Below are positions 1 to 9,159 of a stretch of DNA of 42,308 nt, one piece after another (the first letter of the stretch is position 1; each line of letters starts with the position of its first letter). The notes beneath the pieces are model-generated. The model saw only the letters and a program-made list of their open reading frames with translations, had not been told where the DNA came from and did no database searches. The position numbers and the translations under genes are program-made. The stretch is from an uncultured Oscillospiraceae bacterium (GTDB lineage: Bacteria; Bacillota; Clostridia; Oscillospirales; Oscillospiraceae), in assembly GCA_947630785.1 (NCBI GenBank), contig CANRIW010000016.1, positions 1 to 42,308 on the forward strand, written 5' to 3'.

Positions 1-963
1 GAGTTCCCCGAGCTGGTGGACCCCCGCACCGGCGAGACCCTGATGAAGCGCACCGTGCTGATCGCCAACACCTCCGATATGCCCGTGGCCGCCCGTGAGG
101 CGTCCATCTACACCGGCATCACTATCGCCGAGTACTTCCGCGACATGGGCTACGACGTGGCCGTCATCGCCGACTCCACCTCCCGCTGGGCCGAGGCTCT
201 CCGTGAGATGTCCGGTCGTCTGGAGGAGATGCCCGGCGAGGAGGGCTACCCCGCCTATCTGGCCTCCCGTCTGGCCCAGTTCTATGAGCGGGCGGGCGCC
301 GTGTCCTGCCTGGGCACCGACGAGCGGGCCGGCTCCCTCACCGCAGTGGGCGCCGTGTCCCCTCCCGGCGGCGACCTGTCCGAACCCGTGTCTCAGGGCA
401 CCATGCGCATCGTCAAGGTGTTCTGGGCCCTGGACGCCTCCCTGGCCTATAAGCGCCACTTCCCGGCCATCAACTGGCTGAACTCCTACTCCCTGTATCT
501 GGACTCTCTGAAGCCCTGGTTCGACGAGAATCTGGGCCGGGACTTCCTGAAGAACCGGGAACAGGCCATGGGCCTGCTCCAGAGCGAGGCCAGCCTCAAC
601 GAGATCGTCCAGCTGGTGGGCAAGGACTCCCTGAGTCCCAACGACCAGTTGACGCTGGAGTCCGCCCGGATGGTCCGCGAGGACTTCCTCCAGCAGAACT
701 CCTTCGTGGACATCGACTCCTTCTCCAGCTATGACCGGCAGGAGAAGCTGCTGTCCATGATCCTCTACTATGACAAGCTGTGCCGGGACGCCATCGCCAA
801 GGGCGCCCCCGCCGCGAAGCTGTTCGAGATCCCCGCCCGCGAGCGGGTGGGCCGGGCCAAGTCCGTCCCCGCCGAGGAGTACACGAAGGTCTATGCAGAC
901 ATCGTGGCCGACATGGAGCGGGAGATAGACGAAGTGACCAGAAAGGCAGGTGAGGAGCTGTGA
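1..963 (+). CDS. atpA: V-type ATP synthase subunit A, 3' part (5' end outside window)
   Basis: This is the catalytic A subunit of the V1 headpiece of a V/A-type ATP synthase, which couples ATP hydrolysis or synthesis to H+ or Na+ movement. The reading frame is open from base 1 and lacks a start, so the N-terminus, including the Walker A loop, lies upstream; 320 codons remain. Visible family signatures include the [13 protein letters not shown] block, the EEGYPAYL segment and the [11 protein letters not shown] stretch of the catalytic nucleotide fold, followed by the helical C-terminal domain. The TGA at 961-963 overlaps the GTG start of the B subunit by three bases, showing translational coupling. 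The TTG/GTG codons near base 16 are internal, not starts. Family assignment is secure; ion specificity cannot be read from this part. Confidence 0.97.
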   Translation, partial: EFPELVDPRTGETLMKRTVLIANTSDMPVAAREASIYTGITIAEYFRDMGYDVAVIADSTSRWAEALREMSGRLEEMPGEEGYPAYLASRLAQFYERAGAVSCLGTDERAGSLTAVGAVSPPGGDLSEPVSQGTMRIVKVFWALDASLAYKRHFPAINWLNSYSLYLDSLKPWFDENLGRDFLKNREQAMGLLQSEASLNEIVQLVGKDSLSPNDQLTLESARMVREDFLQQNSFVDIDSFSSYDRQEKLLSMILYYDKLCRDAIAKGAPAAKLFEIPARERVGRAKSVPAEEYTKVYADIVADMEREIDEVTRKAGEEL

Positions 964-2342
964 TCCGAGAGTACAAGACCATCCAGGAGATCGTCTCCCC
1001 GCTGATGATGGTCAAGATGGTGGAAAACGTCACCTATGACGAGCTGGTGGAGGTGGAGCTGCCCGACGGCGGCATTCGCCGGGGCAAGGTGCTGGAGGTC
1101 AACGGCGACACCGCCGTGGTCCAGCTGTTCGAGTCCGCCGCCGGCATCAACCTGGCCGAGTCCAAGGTCCGTTTCCTGGGCCACCCCCTCCAGCTGGGCG
1201 TGTCCGCCGACATGCTGGGCCGGGTGTTCAACGGCATGGGCGTGCCCATCGACGGCGGCCCCGACATCCTGGCTGAGGAGTACCGGGACATCAACGGTCT
1301 GCCCATGAACCCCGCCGCCCGGGACTACCCCAACGAGTTCATCCAGACCGGCATCAGCACCATCGACGGCCTGAATACCCTGGTCCGCGGGCAGAAGCTG
1401 CCCATCTTCTCCGGCTCCGGCCTGCCCCACGCCAATCTGGCCGCCCAGATCGCCCGTCAGGCCAAGGTGCTGGGGGACGACGCCGGCAACTTCGCCGTGG
1501 TGTTCGCCGCTATCGGCATCACCTTCGAGGAGTCCGAGTTCTTTGTGCAAGAGTTCCGCCGCACCGGCGCCATCGACCGCACGGTGCTGTTCACCAACCT
1601 GGCCAACGACCCGGCCGTGGAGCGCATCTCCACCCCCCGTATGGCCCTGACGGCGGCCGAGTATCTGGCCTTCGAGAAGGACATGCACGTGCTGGTCATC
1701 CTGACCGACATCACCAACTACGCCGAGGCTCTCCGCGAGGTCTCCGCCGCCAAGAAGGAGGTCCCCGGACGGCGGGGCTTCCCGGGCTACCTGTACACCG
1801 ACCTTGCCACCATGTACGAGCGGGCCGGCCGCCAGCTGGGCAAGCCCGGCTCCATCACCATGATCCCCATCCTCACCATGCCCGAGGACGACAAGACCCA
1901 CCCCATCCCCGACCTGACCGGCTACATCACCGAGGGGCAGATCATCCTGTCCCGGCCGCTGTACCGCCAGGGCATCAATCCCCCGGTGGACGTGCTGCCC
2001 TCCCTGTCCCGTCTGAAGGACAAGGGCATCGGCGTGGGCAAGACCCGGGAGGACCACGCCAGCACCATGAACCAGCTGTTTGCCGCCTATTCCACCGGCA
2101 AGGACAACAAGGAGCTCATGTCCATCCTAGGCGAGGCCGCTCTGACCCCCACCGATCTGCTCTACGCCAAATTCGCCGACGAGTTCGAGAAGCGGTACGT
2201 CAACCAGGGGTACGAGGAGAACCGGTCCATCGAGGAGACCCTGAATCTGGGCTGGGAGCTGCTGTCCATCCTGCCCACCTCCGAGCTGAAGCGCATCAAG
2301 CCTGAGCTGATCGAGAAGTATCTGCCCAAAAAGGAGGGCTAA
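960..2342 (+). CDS. atpB: V-type ATP synthase subunit B
   Basis: Non-catalytic B subunit of the V1 hexamer, alternating with A. The 460-residue length is normal for the family. It starts with GTG at 960 inside the stop of the A gene. The N-terminal beta-barrel begins near residue 10 ([10 protein letters not shown]), the degenerate P-loop region reads [19 protein letters not shown], and a [21 protein letters not shown] segment follows, as in archaeal-type B subunits. It lies between A and D in the usual A-B-D order; three bases separate it from subunit D. No oddities seen. Confidence 0.97.
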   Translation: MIREYKTIQEIVSPLMMVKMVENVTYDELVEVELPDGGIRRGKVLEVNGDTAVVQLFESAAGINLAESKVRFLGHPLQLGVSADMLGRVFNGMGVPIDGGPDILAEEYRDINGLPMNPAARDYPNEFIQTGISTIDGLNTLVRGQKLPIFSGSGLPHANLAAQIARQAKVLGDDAGNFAVVFAAIGITFEESEFFVQEFRRTGAIDRTVLFTNLANDPAVERISTPRMALTAAEYLAFEKDMHVLVILTDITNYAEALREVSAAKKEVPGRRGFPGYLYTDLATMYERAGRQLGKPGSITMIPILTMPEDDKTHPIPDLTGYITEGQIILSRPLYRQGINPPVDVLPSLSRLKDKGIGVGKTREDHASTMNQLFAAYSTGKDNKELMSILGEAALTPTDLLYAKFADEFEKRYVNQGYEENRSIEETLNLGWELLSILPTSELKRIKPELIEKYLPKKEG

Positions 2343-2345
2343 ACA

Positions 2346-3038
2346 ATGGCCGCAACCGTTGTGAATCCCACCCGAATGGAGCTCACCCGGCTGAAGGGCA
2401 AGCTGCGCACCGCCCAGCGGGGCCACAAGCTGCTGAAGGACAAGCGGGACGAGCTGATGAAGCAGTTCCTGGAGACTGTCCGTGAGCTGCGGACCCTCCG
2501 GGCCCAGGTGGAGCAGGAGCTGATGAAGGTCCACAGCTCTTTCACCGTGGCCTCCGCCCTGATGAGCGGCCCCGCCATGGAGCAGGCCCTGATGTACCCC
2601 AAGCAGAGCGTGGAGCTGTCCATGACCTTCCGCAACGTGATGAGCGTCAACGTGCCGGAGTACCACTACAAGACCCGCACCGACGACGCCGGGGACATCT
2701 TCCCCTACGGCTTCGCCGCCACCTCCGGCGAGCTGGACGGCGCCGTGGCCGCCCTGGGCGAGGTGTTCCAGTCCATGCTCAAGCTGGCCGAGACCGAGAA
2801 GTCCATGCAGCTCATGGCGGAGGAGATCGAGAAGACTCGCCGCCGGGTCAACGCGCTGGAATACGTGGTCATCCCCGACACTGAGGAATCCATCCGCTAT
2901 ATCACCATGAAACTGGACGAGAACGACCGCGCCACCACCACTCGGCTGATGAAGGTGAAGGACATGATACTGAAGGAAGCCATTGAGGAAAAGCAGGCGA
3001 AAACGAAGGAAATGCTGGACAAATTCGAGAAACAGTAA
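2346..3038 (+). CDS. atpD: V-type ATP synthase subunit D
   Basis: Subunit D forms the central rotor shaft of V1, passing torque between the A/B hexamer and the membrane ring. The 230-residue protein begins with the typical PTRMELTRLKGKLRTAQRGHKLLKDKRDEL helix (residues 8-37) and ends in a long helix (residues 150-230), giving the antiparallel coiled coil expected of the family. ATG at 2346 follows the B stop by three bases, with the AAGGAGG near 2332-2338 as ribosome site. It is the last gene of the operon and is followed by a strong terminator at 3112-3152. Confidence 0.97.
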   Translation: MAATVVNPTRMELTRLKGKLRTAQRGHKLLKDKRDELMKQFLETVRELRTLRAQVEQELMKVHSSFTVASALMSGPAMEQALMYPKQSVELSMTFRNVMSVNVPEYHYKTRTDDAGDIFPYGFAATSGELDGAVAALGEVFQSMLKLAETEKSMQLMAEEIEKTRRRVNALEYVVIPDTEESIRYITMKLDENDRATTTRLMKVKDMILKEAIEEKQAKTKEMLDKFEKQ

Positions 3039-3111
3039 CTTTTCGAGTTTGTTTATCTGAGAACAAAGCCGGTGTACCGCCGTTTTGCCGCTTTTACGCT
3101 GGGACTGATTG

Positions 3112-3152
3112 AAAAAAGTACTGCCTGGGCTGACTCCAGGCAGTACTTTTTT
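3112..3152 (+). terminator. Rho-independent terminator of the V-ATPase operon
   Basis: Perfect 17-bp inverted repeat (arms 3112-3128 and 3136-3152) with a 7-nt loop. The arms begin with six A and end with six T, so it can terminate on either strand. It sits 74 bases after the subunit D stop. Confidence 0.93.
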
Positions 3153-3377
3153 CTCTTTATGTGAGGCAAAAAAGCCAATGATCCGAACCTTTCTTCCGCA
3201 AAAACGGGTGATAAGGTACAACAAGTTGACGCAGCCAGAAATATCATCCTGCTCAACATAGATGCCAAGAAAGGTGAACTTGTGTTGACCCAATTTCAGC
3301 ATAAAAGGGAACGGCCTGCATAAGCCGGGGTGCCATAAGAAAGTAATCCATTTAGAGGGAACGGTGTGGCCTTTAGG
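3153..3377. other. Non-coding stretch at the left edge of the mobile region
   Basis: This 225-bp stretch lies between the V-ATPase terminator and the truncated recombinase. Both strands carry only short open frames without a ribosome site or recognisable protein. It probably contains the left junction of the inserted element, but I found no clear attachment core or target duplication. Confidence 0.4.
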
Positions 3378-3755
3378 TCATGCCGTTTCCTCTTTTGCCA
3401 ACTTTTCCAGCGGGATAAATCCCACCAGGTCATAAGCGATGCGGATACCCTGACGCCGCTTGCCGGTACTCTTGTCCGGGGCCTCGATGTAGATGGCCTT
3501 GACAAGTTCCCGCAGGGCGTAGGGCGTCAACTCTTTCAGTTCCGTGTACTTGTGTACCCGCTGGATGAATTGGTCTATATCGTCGATCTGCCGTTCCTGC
3601 GCTTCGATTTCCTGCTTCAAGGACTGCGCCTCGGCCTTGAGCCGGGTCTGCTCGTCCTCATAGGTTTTGCTCATCATGGAAAACCGCTCGTCACTGATCC
3701 GCCCGCTTACATTGTCCTCATACAGACGGATGAACAGCCGGTTTACGGCGTGGCC
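3378..3755 (-). pseudogene. C-terminal stub of a large serine recombinase (DUF4368-type)
   Basis: Read on the minus strand, the last ~120 residues match the C-terminal part of TnpX/Tn4451-type large serine recombinases: the RLYEDNVSGRISDERFSMM block, a long Glu/Gln-rich helix (TYEDEQTRLKAEAQSLKQEI), then ELTPYALRELVKAIYIEAP and a KRRQGIRIAYDLVGFI strand ending at 3378. The N-terminal resolvase domain with its catalytic Ser and the zinc ribbon are absent, and similarity stops near 3745-3755, where the opposite strand becomes a RepA helicase. It is therefore a truncated, non-functional remnant of a third recombinase, distinct from the two intact-start copies at 6172 and 7835. The family is recalled from memory, without a search. 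Confidence 0.75.
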
Positions 3756-4283
3756 GTTCTGCTCATCCATCATCTGCGAAAGATGATCGACGACGATCCT
3801 CTGAACATGATCTCCGGCACCACGGGATTGAGCGGCGCGACGGATTCCAGTTTCGTTCTGAAGCCGGACCGGCGCGGCAGTGAGCTGGCGACGCTCTACT
3901 GCACAGGCCGGGACATTGAGTACCGGGAGCTGCCGCTCCGATTCCAGAAAGAGACTCACACCTGGGAACTGACCGCGCCGGTCATCGACGACGCACCTCC
4001 TGCCGACCCGGCGCTGAATTCTCTCTCTGTTTTTCTCTCCGGCGTCTCTCCCTTCGATGGCACCGCGACAGAACTGAGCGAGCTGCTGGAACTGCACACC
4101 GGCGAAAAAATCCTTCCCAGCGTTCTCTCAAAGCGTTTGGCCCGATACGCAAGTGAGTTAGACAAGGCCGGTATCCAGATCACCACTGGCCGCACCAGGG
4201 ACGCGCGAACGCTCCACATCAGCGCCCGTCCCAGTGACGGCAATGACGGGAATGACGGGAAAAATGATACGGCCTCTGTGTGA
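3744..4283 (+). pseudogene. C-terminal stub of a RepA-like AAA helicase of mobile elements
   Basis: From about 3744 the plus strand reads GVAVLLIHHLRKM, then a DDDPLNMISGTTGLSGATDSSF block and CTGRDIEYREL. These are hallmarks of the C-terminal half of the RepA-type hexameric replicative helicase carried by Firmicutes integrative elements. A winged-helix-like tail follows (GTATELSELLELHTGEKILPSVLSKRLARYASEL) and the protein ends in a short DGNDGNDGKND repeat. The Walker A and B motifs expected upstream are missing, because the frame runs into antisense of the recombinase stub. The stretch is open from 3366, but 3366-3743 is not helicase. I treat it as a truncated gene joined to another truncated gene. 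Confidence 0.72.
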
Positions 4284-4365
4284 AAATTCCTGTCACAGCC
4301 GTCACATCTGTCACGGCCCGTGACGGCCCCTGTTTGCCCCGTTGAGGCCCGTTGCGGCCCTCCTG

Positions 4366-4560
4366 CCCTCCGGGTGGGGTAGTTACCCATCCTGGACGAT
4401 TTTCCGAAAACAGCCCGTTGTTGCCCTTTTGGGCCAGGGCAGGTTTCGCCAGCAAGCAGAGAAGGTTCGTACACGGGGAAAGCCCACCCTCCGGGTGGGG
4501 CAAGCATAGCGTCCGGCTATACGCCGGACGCCTCGCCGGGGCAAGCCCGGCACCCCCCTG
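4366..4560. other. Candidate origin of transfer (oriT) upstream of mobC
   Basis: The 300-bp gap between repA and mobC is rich in dyads. A perfect 9-bp inverted repeat, GCGTCCGGC (4509-4517) and GCCGGACGC (4523-4531), flanks a 5-nt TATAC centre. A 14-bp direct repeat CCCTCCGGGTGGGG occurs at 4366-4379 and 4487-4500; the second copy lies in a hairpin (4483-4499). Position just ahead of a MobC/relaxase pair, with an inverted repeat near a GC-rich tail, is what oriT sites of MOBP-type elements show. The nick base cannot be assigned by eye. Confidence 0.55.
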
Positions 4561-4590
4561 CCCCCTGAAGGGGGAGAAAGAAGGTCACAT

Positions 4591-4905
4591 ATGCAGAAAA
4601 GAAAAACCTCGATCATCACCGCCAGGATGACCCCGGCGGACAAGAACGCCATCCAGCGGCGGGCCAAGGCCGCCGGCATGACGGTCACAGACTACCTCAC
4701 CGCCTGCGCCCTGGGCAAAGAGATCGTCCGGGTGGAAGGGCTGGACGCTGTGCTCTCTGAGCTGAAGGCCCAGGGCAGGAATCTCAACCAGCTCACCACG
4801 CTGGCCAACATGGGCCGCCTCTCTGTCCTGCGAGGCGACGAGCTGATCCGCGGCTACTCCGCGCTCTGCTCCGCAGTGCGCGCTCTCATTCAGGAGGCGG
4901 AGTGA
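4591..4905 (+). CDS. mobC: MobC-type relaxosome accessory protein
   Basis: A 104-residue DNA-binding accessory protein that helps the relaxase open oriT. The N-terminus (TSIITARMTPADKNAIQRRAKAAG) looks like a ribbon-helix-helix fold and is followed by MTVTDYLTACALGKEI. The C-terminal half (LKAQGRNLNQLTTLANMG) is the MobC family signature. ATG at 4591 follows a GGGGGAGAAAGAAGG ribosome site. Its stop overlaps the start of the relaxase (TGATG), so the two are translationally coupled. It lies directly downstream of the candidate oriT. Confidence 0.88.
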   Translation: MQKRKTSIITARMTPADKNAIQRRAKAAGMTVTDYLTACALGKEIVRVEGLDAVLSELKAQGRNLNQLTTLANMGRLSVLRGDELIRGYSALCSAVRALIQEAE

Positions 4906-5909
4906 TGGCGACCTTCACCGCGGTGCGAAACAAAAAGCAGACCGCCGGTACCATGAGAGCGGTGGTCAGTTACGTCACGCAGCTCAAAAAAGTTTCGTGG
5001 GACGGCGCTCAACTGGTCAGCGGACACAACTGCGTCCCTGCCTCCGCCCTCACCGAGATGCAGATGACCAAGGAGCGGTTCAGGAAAACCGGCGGCCGCC
5101 AGTTCTACCACTTCGTCCAGTCCTTCTCGCCGGACGACGACCTCACGCCTCAAGAGGTCAACGCCTTGGGGCTGGAGTTGGCGCGGCGTGAGTTCCCGGA
5201 CTACGAGGTGCTGGTGGCCACTCACGTGGACGCCAACTGTCTCCACAACCACCTGGTGATCAACAGCGTGAGCTGCGCGGACGGGCATAAGCTCCACCAG
5301 AACACCAAGGACCTGATCCAGCACCGCAGGGCCAACGATGAGATCTGCCTCGCCTTCGGGCTGAACGTTTTGGAGCAGCCCAGAAAACATGAGCAGAAGA
5401 AACGGATGAAGCCCGGCGAGTATCAGGCCGGCATCCGGGGCGAAAGCTGGAAGATGGATCTCATCCACACCATCAACGAAGCGCTGGAGTACGCCATGGA
5501 CCGGGAGACGTTCATTGAGAACATGGAGCAGGAGGGCTACGGCGTGATCTGGACGGACGCCCGCAAGCACATCACGTTCCTCTGTCCTGACGGCCACCGC
5601 TGCCGTGACAGCAGCCTCCACGACGAGACGTTCCTGAAAGAAAACCTGGAGGCGCTGTTCGCCTATCGGCAGGCAGTCGGGTTCACACCTGGCACAGAGG
5701 AGCCAAACATGGGTTGGCTGGGCGAGGCGGCCATGGGGTTGATCCAGATCGGCAGACGCCTGGAGCAGATGGCGGATCGACCGCCTCTCCCCTCCCCGCC
5801 CGTGTGGACGGACAGCAAGCAGCGCCGGCGGGAGGCGCTGAAGAAGCTGGCCATGGGACATAAGTTCAGCGGCTGGGACGAGCAAAACTACACCGTGAAT
5901 ATGTACTGA
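4905..5909 (+). CDS. Relaxase / mobilization nuclease (MOBP-like)
   Basis: This protein should nick oriT and lead the transferred strand during conjugative mobilization. The 334-residue product shows the relaxase domain: Tyr in AVVSYVTQ (residue 23) as candidate nucleophile, a RQFYHFVQSF strand, and the metal-binding triad H107-x6-H114-N-H116 in THVDANCLHNHLVIN. The C-terminus is short and helical, without a primase or helicase fusion. I chose ATG at 4905 over GTG at 4902 because AGGAGG at 4892-4897 is better spaced to it. It is coupled to mobC and followed by a small ORF and two serine recombinases, a typical mobilizable-element order. Confidence 0.88.
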   Translation: MATFTAVRNKKQTAGTMRAVVSYVTQLKKVSWDGAQLVSGHNCVPASALTEMQMTKERFRKTGGRQFYHFVQSFSPDDDLTPQEVNALGLELARREFPDYEVLVATHVDANCLHNHLVINSVSCADGHKLHQNTKDLIQHRRANDEICLAFGLNVLEQPRKHEQKKRMKPGEYQAGIRGESWKMDLIHTINEALEYAMDRETFIENMEQEGYGVIWTDARKHITFLCPDGHRCRDSSLHDETFLKENLEALFAYRQAVGFTPGTEEPNMGWLGEAAMGLIQIGRRLEQMADRPPLPSPPVWTDSKQRRREALKKLAMGHKFSGWDEQNYTVNMY

Positions 5910-5925
5910 AAGGAGTTTCACAACT

Positions 5926-6096
5926 ATGGTTGAAAACCGATACGCCGAACGCCTCGGCTCCGTGACCTACACCTACGTCGGCACGGACCAGGAGTTCGAT
6001 GAGTTCCTCAAAATGCTGATCCACGATTACCTGGCCGTGGATCTTCCCTATCAAAAGGACGGTGCCGATGACGATTGTCACTATCGTAGAAATTGA
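5926..6096 (+). CDS. Small hypothetical protein of the mobilizable element (56 aa)
   Basis: An ATG at 5926 preceded by AAAGGAG (5909-5915) opens a 56-codon frame ending TGA at 6094-6096. The product is acidic (MVENRYAERLGSVTYTYVG start) and ends in a Cys/His-containing tail. It lies 16 bases after the relaxase stop and before the recombinases, where related elements often carry a small conserved protein. I do not recognise a function. Good ribosome site, spacing and codon use support it as a gene. Confidence 0.6.
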   Translation: MVENRYAERLGSVTYTYVGTDQEFDEFLKMLIHDYLAVDLPYQKDGADDDCHYRRN

Positions 6097-6171
6097 AAAC
6101 ATGCGCGTTCTTTTCGTAGCTATTCCGAAGCGAGTGTGCTATGTTGTGTCGTGCGAAAGGAGGCGCCGCCG

Positions 6172-7875
6172 GTGAAGGTCTGGCTGTACTACCGTCTCTC
6201 CCGCGACGAGGACGAGGAACTGAACTCGCTGACCAACCAGCGCAAGATCATCTATGACTACGCCGTGGCCCAGGGCCATGAGATCGTGGGCGAATCCTTC
6301 GACGACAACGTCAGCGGGATGCACTTCAACCGGGAGGGCATCGAAAGGATCTACGAGGCGGTGGAAGCGGACCGTATCGAGGCCGTCATCGTCAAGGACC
6401 TCTCCCGGCTGGGGCGGCACCGCACCCAGACCGCTCTCTTCATCGACTACCTCCGGGAACACAATGTGCGCGTCCTCTCCGCCACCGAGAACATCGACAC
6501 CTTCAACGAGAACGACGACCTGATCATCGGCTTCAAGGGTCTGGTCAACGACTTCTACGCGCGGGACGGCAGCCGACGGGTGCGGACCGGGTACCGGCAG
6601 AAGCAGAAAGAGGGCATCGTGATGATCCCGCCCTTCGGTTACTTTAAGGACAAGAACACCAAGCAGGTGGTCATTGTGGAGGAGGCCGCCGAGACGGTGC
6701 GCCTCATCTACTCTCTGTATCTGGACGGCAGCGGCCTCAAGGCCATCGCCCGGAGGCTGAACGAGGAACACCGCAGGACTCCCGCCCAGATGCAGTTGGC
6801 ACTCCTCCGCAAGCGGGAACCAAGCACCCGCGGCGGCATCCGAAAGAAAAATATCTGGGAAGCCACCATGGTGTCCCGCATCCTCCAGGATGAGTTCTAC
6901 GCCGGCACACTGATCTGCCACAAGAGTGAGCGGAACAAGATCAACAAGACCTTCCGCTTCACCGAACCTGACGAGCAGTTCCGCCATGAGAATTTTGTCC
7001 CCGCCATCGTCACCAAAGAGATATGGCAGCAGGTACAGGCGCTGATAGCTCAGCGGAAGGAGGGCCGTGCCCGGGCCGCGCCGGGGAAAAAGCTCTTGCG
7101 GTACGGCGGCCTGCTGCGATGCGAGGACTGCGGCAGGACCTTCGTGGGCAAGCACATCAGGCTCAAAAGCAGGGACCGGGTGGAATACATCTGCGACACC
7201 TACCACCGCTACGGCAAGGAGCACTGTACCTCCCACGCCATCCGGGAGGAACTGCTGGATCAACTCATCATCGACGAGCTGCGGGACACCAAGCGGATGT
7301 ACCAACAGAATTGGGACAGCCTTCAGAAGCTGATCGACCGCTGGATCCCTCAACGATTCTCCGTGGATACCAAGCTAAGATCTCTCACCGAGCGGATCGA
7401 CACATTGGAAGAAGAAATGGAGGCCATCCTTATGGAGCGCATCCGGGACAAGGCCAACGCCGAACGCTACGACCGCATGATCCAGAAGCGTGAGGCGGAG
7501 ATCGCCGACCTCAAAAAGCAGATCGCGGAGCTGGAAAATCTGGAGGACACGCTGAAACAGCGTCAGGCCACCCTTCGCCGGGACATCAGGCTGATGGACA
7601 GCATCCTGACCGAGGGCGCCATCTCCGAGGCCAACCTGCGGCTGCTGGTGGACAAGATCTATATCGCGGAGCGGAACGGCAAACTGGACGTGGACATCCA
7701 CCTCAAAGCGCCTTTCCAGACCCACGGGCTGGTTTATGAAAATGGCGAGGTCACAGAGGCTTGGGGTTCGCAGGACTATGATTGGGATCGGTTGGGCGCG
7801 ATCCTAATGGAGGACTTCTGGAAAGGAGAAGGCAATGACGGCAACGAGGGCGTGGCTGTACTACCGGCTGTCTAA
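6172..7875 (+). CDS. Large serine recombinase, copy 1
   Basis: Site-specific integrase of the mobile element. The resolvase domain occupies residues 1-150 with catalytic Ser10 in WLYYRLSRDEDE and the Arg-containing VKDLSRLGRHRTQ motif. The recombinase domain follows (PPFGYFKDKN, EAAETVRLIYSLYLDGSGLKAIA, ATMVSRILQDEFYAG), then a zinc ribbon with CEDC and CDTYHRYGKEHC, then a long coiled coil (about 385-490) and a C-terminal beta segment. The 567-residue length is complete. The true start is GTG 6172 after AAAGGAGG (6156-6163), not the upstream frame from 6136. It overlaps recombinase 2 by 41 bases in another frame. Confidence 0.92.
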   Translation: MKVWLYYRLSRDEDEELNSLTNQRKIIYDYAVAQGHEIVGESFDDNVSGMHFNREGIERIYEAVEADRIEAVIVKDLSRLGRHRTQTALFIDYLREHNVRVLSATENIDTFNENDDLIIGFKGLVNDFYARDGSRRVRTGYRQKQKEGIVMIPPFGYFKDKNTKQVVIVEEAAETVRLIYSLYLDGSGLKAIARRLNEEHRRTPAQMQLALLRKREPSTRGGIRKKNIWEATMVSRILQDEFYAGTLICHKSERNKINKTFRFTEPDEQFRHENFVPAIVTKEIWQQVQALIAQRKEGRARAAPGKKLLRYGGLLRCEDCGRTFVGKHIRLKSRDRVEYICDTYHRYGKEHCTSHAIREELLDQLIIDELRDTKRMYQQNWDSLQKLIDRWIPQRFSVDTKLRSLTERIDTLEEEMEAILMERIRDKANAERYDRMIQKREAEIADLKKQIAELENLEDTLKQRQATLRRDIRLMDSILTEGAISEANLRLLVDKIYIAERNGKLDVDIHLKAPFQTHGLVYENGEVTEAWGSQDYDWDRLGAILMEDFWKGEGNDGNEGVAVLPAV

Positions 7876-9109
7876 CGACGACGACCCGGAGCGGAACTCC
7901 CTGCAAAACCAGCGGGCCATCTGCCGGGAGTTCGCGGTGAACCGTGGACTCACTATCGTAGGCGAGTCCTTTGACGACAACGTCAGCGGCATGACCTTCT
8001 CCCGGCCGGGACTCCGCCGCCTGTCCGAGGCGGCGGAGCGCGGGGGATTGGACGCGGTCGTGGTCAAGGACTTGTCTCGGTTGGGACGGCACAAAACGCA
8101 GACCGCCCTGTTCATCGACTATCTGCGGGAACGAAACATCTGCGTCCTCTCCGCCACAGAACACCTCGACACCCTCAATGAAAGCGACGACCTGATCATC
8201 GGCATCCGTGGGCTGATGAACGACTACTACGCCCGCGACATCGGCAACAAGATCCGCGCCGGGTACCGGCAGAAGCAGAAAGAAGGGCTGGTCATCATCC
8301 CGCCCTTTGGCTACTGGAAGGACAGAAACACCGGCAAGATCCAGGTGGTGGCCGAGGCCGCCGAGACGGTCCGGGCCATCTACCAGATGTACCTCGGCGG
8401 CATGGGACTCATGCCCATCGCCCGCTCGTTGAACGCAGAGGGCCGCCGGACGCCCGCGGAGCTGCAGGTCCAGTTCTACGGCAAGCACATGCGGGGCGTC
8501 CGGCGCTTCCTCTGGTCTTACACCAGCGTGAAAAACATCCTCCAAGACGAAAGCTATATCGGCGTCCTGCTCTGCCACCGGCAGGAATTCAAAAACGGGC
8601 GGCGTTCCCGGTACGTCCCGGAATCGGAGCAGTTCCGGCACGAGGGGTATTACCCCGCCGTCATTGCGAGGGAGGACTGGGAACAGGTCCAAGCCCTGCT
8701 CCGGCAGCGTCAGAGGAAACAACCCGCTGGGAACCGCCCCTGCCACCGATACGCGGGGCTGTTGGTCTGCAAAGACTGCGGCGGGCCGTTCGTGGCCATC
8801 AACCGGGAGTGGAACGGCTGCCGGCGGGTAGAGTATATCTGCAAGAGCTACATGCGGCACGGGAAGGCGTTCTGCCCCTCCCACCGCATCCATGAGGAAG
8901 TGCTGGACGGGCTGGTGTGGGACAGGCTGACGGCCTGCCGTAACGCCGCCGCCCAGGAACAGCGGAAACTGAAAGAATACCAGAAGCGCCTGGCGTTGAG
9001 GAAACCCGTCCTCGACGCCAGGCGCTTATTTCTATATCAGCGGATTCAAAAGTTGGAGCGGGAGCTGGATGAGATCTCAATGGAGAAAATCAGGAGTGGT
9101 AAAAAATAA
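7835..9109 (+). CDS. Large serine recombinase, copy 2, C-terminally truncated
   Basis: A paralogue of copy 1, starting at ATG 7835 after GGAAAGGAGAAGG. Catalytic Ser13 lies in WLYYRLSNDDDPERN. The VKDLSRLGRHKTQ, PPFGYWKDRN and zinc-ribbon cysteines (CKDC, CKSYMRHGKAFC) are all present. The 424-residue protein stops inside the coiled coil: its ISMEKIRSGKK* end aligns with ILMERIRDKAN of copy 1, after which copy 1 continues for about 140 residues. The domain lost is the coiled-coil tail that controls synapsis in large serine integrases, so integration directionality may be altered or the gene dead. The break near 9100 probably marks a deletion or insertion junction with the following restriction remnant. 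Confidence 0.88.
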   Translation: MTATRAWLYYRLSNDDDPERNSLQNQRAICREFAVNRGLTIVGESFDDNVSGMTFSRPGLRRLSEAAERGGLDAVVVKDLSRLGRHKTQTALFIDYLRERNICVLSATEHLDTLNESDDLIIGIRGLMNDYYARDIGNKIRAGYRQKQKEGLVIIPPFGYWKDRNTGKIQVVAEAAETVRAIYQMYLGGMGLMPIARSLNAEGRRTPAELQVQFYGKHMRGVRRFLWSYTSVKNILQDESYIGVLLCHRQEFKNGRRSRYVPESEQFRHEGYYPAVIAREDWEQVQALLRQRQRKQPAGNRPCHRYAGLLVCKDCGGPFVAINREWNGCRRVEYICKSYMRHGKAFCPSHRIHEEVLDGLVWDRLTACRNAAAQEQRKLKEYQKRLALRKPVLDARRLFLYQRIQKLERELDEISMEKIRSGKK

Positions 9110-9159
9110 GATACACGCCGTCGATAACGCAATACTGGCCCTGATCAATCGTTTTTATG

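Noticed and set aside
3366-4283. A single 305-aa plus-strand gene
   Set aside because: Its first ~125 residues are antisense to the conserved recombinase tail; only the part from about 3744 matches a helicase.
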